From assembly GCF_028858725.1 (NCBI RefSeq), contig NC_084763.1, positions 6,758,001 to 6,822,000 of the forward strand: a stretch of 64,000 nucleotides of DNA, given 5' to 3'. The notes beneath the pieces are model-generated. The model was not told the DNA's origin, searched no databases, and saw only the letters and a list, made by a program, of their open reading frames with translations. Positions 62,238 to 64,000 of the stretch are shown piece by piece (position 1 is the first letter of the stretch; the number at the start of each line of letters is the position of its first letter). Made by a program: the position numbers and the translations under genes. This DNA is from Colius striatus. Its lineage: Eukaryota; Chordata; Aves; Coliiformes; Coliidae.

Positions 62238-62490
62238 CATAGAATCACAGAATTCTGTGAGTAGCAAGGGCCCTCTAGAGATCATCCAGTTCAACTTCCC
62301 TGCCAAAGTAGGTTCATCTCAATCAGGGGACACAGGAACATGTCCAGGCAGGTTTGAAACCTCCAGAGAAGGAGCCTCCACATCTTCCCTGGGCAGCCTG
62401 TACCAAGGCCCCCTCACCCTTACAGCAAGAAAGTTTTCCCTCGTGTTTAAGTGGATTTTTTTGTGTTCCAGCTAATGCCAATTTCCTCTT
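62238..62490 (-). mobile_element. CR1 LINE 3' end, reverse orientation
   Basis: On the + strand it opens TCATAGAATCACAGAATTCT, then GATCATCCAGTTCAACTTCC, AGGTTCATCTCAATC, GGTTTGAAACCTCCAGAGAA, GAGCCTCCACATCTTCCCTG, GGCAGCCTGTACCAAGGCCC and TTACAGCAAGAAAGTTTTCC, the reverse complement of a CR1 3' region. About 250 bases remain, so it is 5'-truncated and non-coding. It lies 0.4 kb from the TOPBP1 CpG island. Confidence 0.88.
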
Positions 62491-63065
62491 GTAATTACTT
62501 ACCGTATTTCGTTTGGAGAGGCAATAAGGATGGAAATAGGACGCCCACAACTCCAACCTCTCCCAGGCTCTGGCAGCTGTGACACTCTGACCCCCAGCAG
62601 ACGTCAGCAGCACCAACACCCCACATCTATTCCAAGTGAACCCCCTTGATAGGCTTCAGGGTTTTTAGGAGAGCAGGTGCCAGCTGTGGGGCACACTGAG
62701 ACTTGGGAAGCAGCCTTTGTGGCCACCTCCTTCGGCAGCAACAATTCCCAGACCGCAGAGGACCGTCCTCCATCTTACTGCTCAGTACAGCCCCCCTGGG
62801 CACCCTGCTGCCCTCAACCGCGCACTGGCCTACCGCAGCCCCACTCATGGGCGCCAAGCTGAGGGTACTGCACTGGCAACTAATGAGGTGCGAGGGATAC
62901 GGCGCGGGAGGAGGCGGAGGCAGGCCGGGCACAGCCGGCCATAACTCCCCTCAGGCCGCCACACGCCGTTCCCGCTCCTCCCTTGGGAGAGCGCACGCGC
63001 GATGACGTAACGGCGCGGGCCCGCCCCTCCCCACGCCCCGCCCCCATGCGCGGGCCCGACCTCCC

Positions 63066-63076
63066 GCGCATGCGCA
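63066..63076. promoter_or_regulatory. NRF1-type site in the TOPBP1 promoter
   Basis: GCGCATGCGCA matches the palindromic consensus bound by nuclear respiratory factor 1, which is common in promoters of replication and housekeeping genes. It lies about 45 bases before the proposed end of exon 1. Binding is not shown. Confidence 0.55.
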
Positions 63077-63089
63077 GTGCGAAGGCGCC

Positions 63090-63120
63090 GGTTTCCCGCC
63101 CGCTGTGGAGGCGCTGCGCG
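63090..63120 (+). other. TOPBP1: Proposed non-coding exon 1 end of TOPBP1
   Basis: GCTGCGCG followed by GTGGGTGAG at 63121 is a plausible donor for a non-coding first exon, spliced to the acceptor at 63531-63532. The exon start is not defined. Other GT-containing positions in this GC-rich stretch could serve instead. Confidence 0.35.
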
Positions 63121-63539
63121 GTGGGTGAGGGGTTGGGGTCGGTTCCCTCAGCTGCTTTGGGGTCGGGGTCGCGGTGGGAATCAGTCCTCCCTCCTGGTTT
63201 GGGCCAGAGTCGCGATGGGGTGCGCGGTTAAACCGGCAGCGCAGAGCATCCGCTGCGGGAGTAGGAGCCGGTGGGTGCGCGGGAGCTTTAGGGTGGCCGC
63301 ACCGGGCGGCAGCAGGGCCCCGCTGATCCTGGGGCTTCCCAGTAGGCCGAGTGTCCTGGAGTCGGCGTCCAGGGGTCGGTGCCGAGGCTGGGCGGCGTGG
63401 GGCAGGCCCGTGGGGCGGCGGGGACAGGGACAGGGACGAGAGGCGCCTGGAGGTGGGCTTTGCGTCCCGTCCCGCCGCGGTTCCGTGCGACGCCGACAAT
63501 GTCCGGACGCTAACTGGATTTTGCCTTCGCAGTTAAAGG

Positions 63540-63620
63540 ATGAACAGTAGCAAGGAGCCGTTTTTTGTGAAATTCGTAAAATCTTCTGGGAACTCGGAGT
63601 ATTTTTGTAAAGCTCTCGAG
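63540..63620 (+). CDS. TOPBP1: TOPBP1, first coding exon (partial gene)
   Basis: DNA topoisomerase II-binding protein 1, a nuclear scaffold with many BRCT domains that activates the ATR checkpoint kinase and helps load replication factors. Only the first 27 codons are in the window. The exon begins after a good acceptor (TTGCCTTCGCAG, AG at 63531-63532), has its ATG eight bases in, and ends at 63620 with a perfect GTAAGT donor in phase 0. The peptide contains KEPFFVKFVKSS and ends CKALE, matching the start of vertebrate TOPBP1 (KEPFFVKF, then KALE before the next exon). The first BRCT domain starts in later exons beyond the window. This assignment rests on remembered sequence and is strong for such a short exon. 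Confidence 0.88.
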
Positions 63621-64000
63621 GTAAGTCGGCTTGATCACCGCAATGAGCTTGGTGAATTGTCTGATTAAATGATTTCTCCGGTAGCTTGTATGTATGAATC
63701 TGGAAAGAAAGTTGTTTCTGTAACAGATGCTTAGTGTTTATTAAGGTTTGTTAAACAAGGACAATTTTGTTGAAGAAGTTACTTTTTGAACAAGAAATAA
63801 TTATAATGTTAAAACCCATTGACGGTGAAGTGACTTAGTGTGAAAGGTCTGAGTGGTTGGTGCTCAGTTATCTGAGCACTAAGCAAACTTAGGAAGGACA
63901 CTGTAAATTGTTTTCCACCTTGTGAGGTTACTGGGGGCTAAAATGTCGCAGGATCGGGCCCTGAAAGTTTGTATGATGAGCGCTTGTGAAGACTTGGGAG
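63621..64000 (+). other. TOPBP1: TOPBP1 intron, start
   Basis: Begins with GTAAGT and has no further exon before the window ends. AT-content rises quickly outside the CpG island. Confidence 0.8.

Larger units (their letters stand above)
62870..63530 (+). promoter_or_regulatory. TOPBP1: CpG island promoter of TOPBP1
   Basis: A sharp rise in G+C and CpG frequency marks a CpG island. It contains a CRE/ATF-like TGACGTAA at 63003-63010, GC boxes (CCGCCCC type) near 63021-63047 and a palindromic NRF1-type GCGCATGCGCA at 63066-63076. A TATA box is absent, as expected for a housekeeping gene. Transcription probably starts close to 63080-63120. Confidence 0.8.

Noticed and set aside
62951-63499. 182-codon frame on the minus strand across the CpG island
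   Set aside because: Proline-, alanine- and arginine-rich and caused by high G+C with few stops. It overlaps the promoter and exon 1 of TOPBP1 and resembles no protein.
63077-63550. 157-codon plus-strand frame through the TOPBP1 promoter and exon
   Set aside because: It reads the CpG island and TOPBP1 coding exon in another frame; the frame starting at 63540 matches TOPBP1 and has correct splice sites.
1-64000. CRISPR arrays, operons, bacterial ribosome binding sites
   Set aside because: The sequence is vertebrate nuclear DNA with introns, CR1 LINEs and CpG-island promoters; no regularly spaced direct repeats of CRISPR type are present.

Overview
This is vertebrate nuclear DNA, almost certainly from a bird. 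Evidence for a bird: several CR1 LINE tails of the avian type that end in short ATTCTRTGA-like repeats, a solo long terminal repeat of a common avian ERVL-like type, small compact genes, and a chemokine-receptor cluster whose receptors look like avian CCR8-like, CCR2-like and CCR5-like proteins. The species cannot be named from the sequence. No database search was possible; all identities rest on recognising motifs and remembered family sequences.

Layout. Positions 1 to about 23.8 kb are relatively GC-rich and gene-poor. They hold CR1 fragments (one long recent copy at 5 kb, one old copy at 14.8-15.8 kb), a small minisatellite and many chance open frames on both strands. I could not recognise a gene there. 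Positions 23.8-25.7 kb hold a complete CCR8-like receptor gene (coding exon plus 3' UTR with poly(A) signal). Positions 25.7-42.9 kb are AT-richer intergenic DNA with CR1 insertions, two perfect short inverted repeats and a long G run. Positions 43.0-46.6 kb hold a CCR2-like receptor gene; 46.6-57.6 kb is intergenic with a solo LTR; 57.6-60.2 kb hold a CCR5-like receptor gene. All three receptors are on the + strand with the whole protein in one exon just after a splice acceptor. At 62.9-63.6 kb there is a CpG island and the first coding exon of TOPBP1 (DNA-damage checkpoint scaffold), also + strand, whose remainder lies beyond the window.

How the genes relate. The three receptors are inflammatory-type CC chemokine receptors that would act in leukocyte migration. 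The CCR2-like and CCR5-like genes are tandem duplicates. Their first 188 codons, plus part of the preceding intron, are almost identical, while the third to sixth transmembrane-loop half and the tail are clearly diverged. This is the pattern left by gene conversion and is the main observation of the window. A paralogous non-coding block lies directly upstream of the CCR5-like exon but is separated from the CCR2-like exon by an extra 1.8 kb. TOPBP1 is a housekeeping gene unrelated in function; its position next to the CCR cluster is of interest for synteny.
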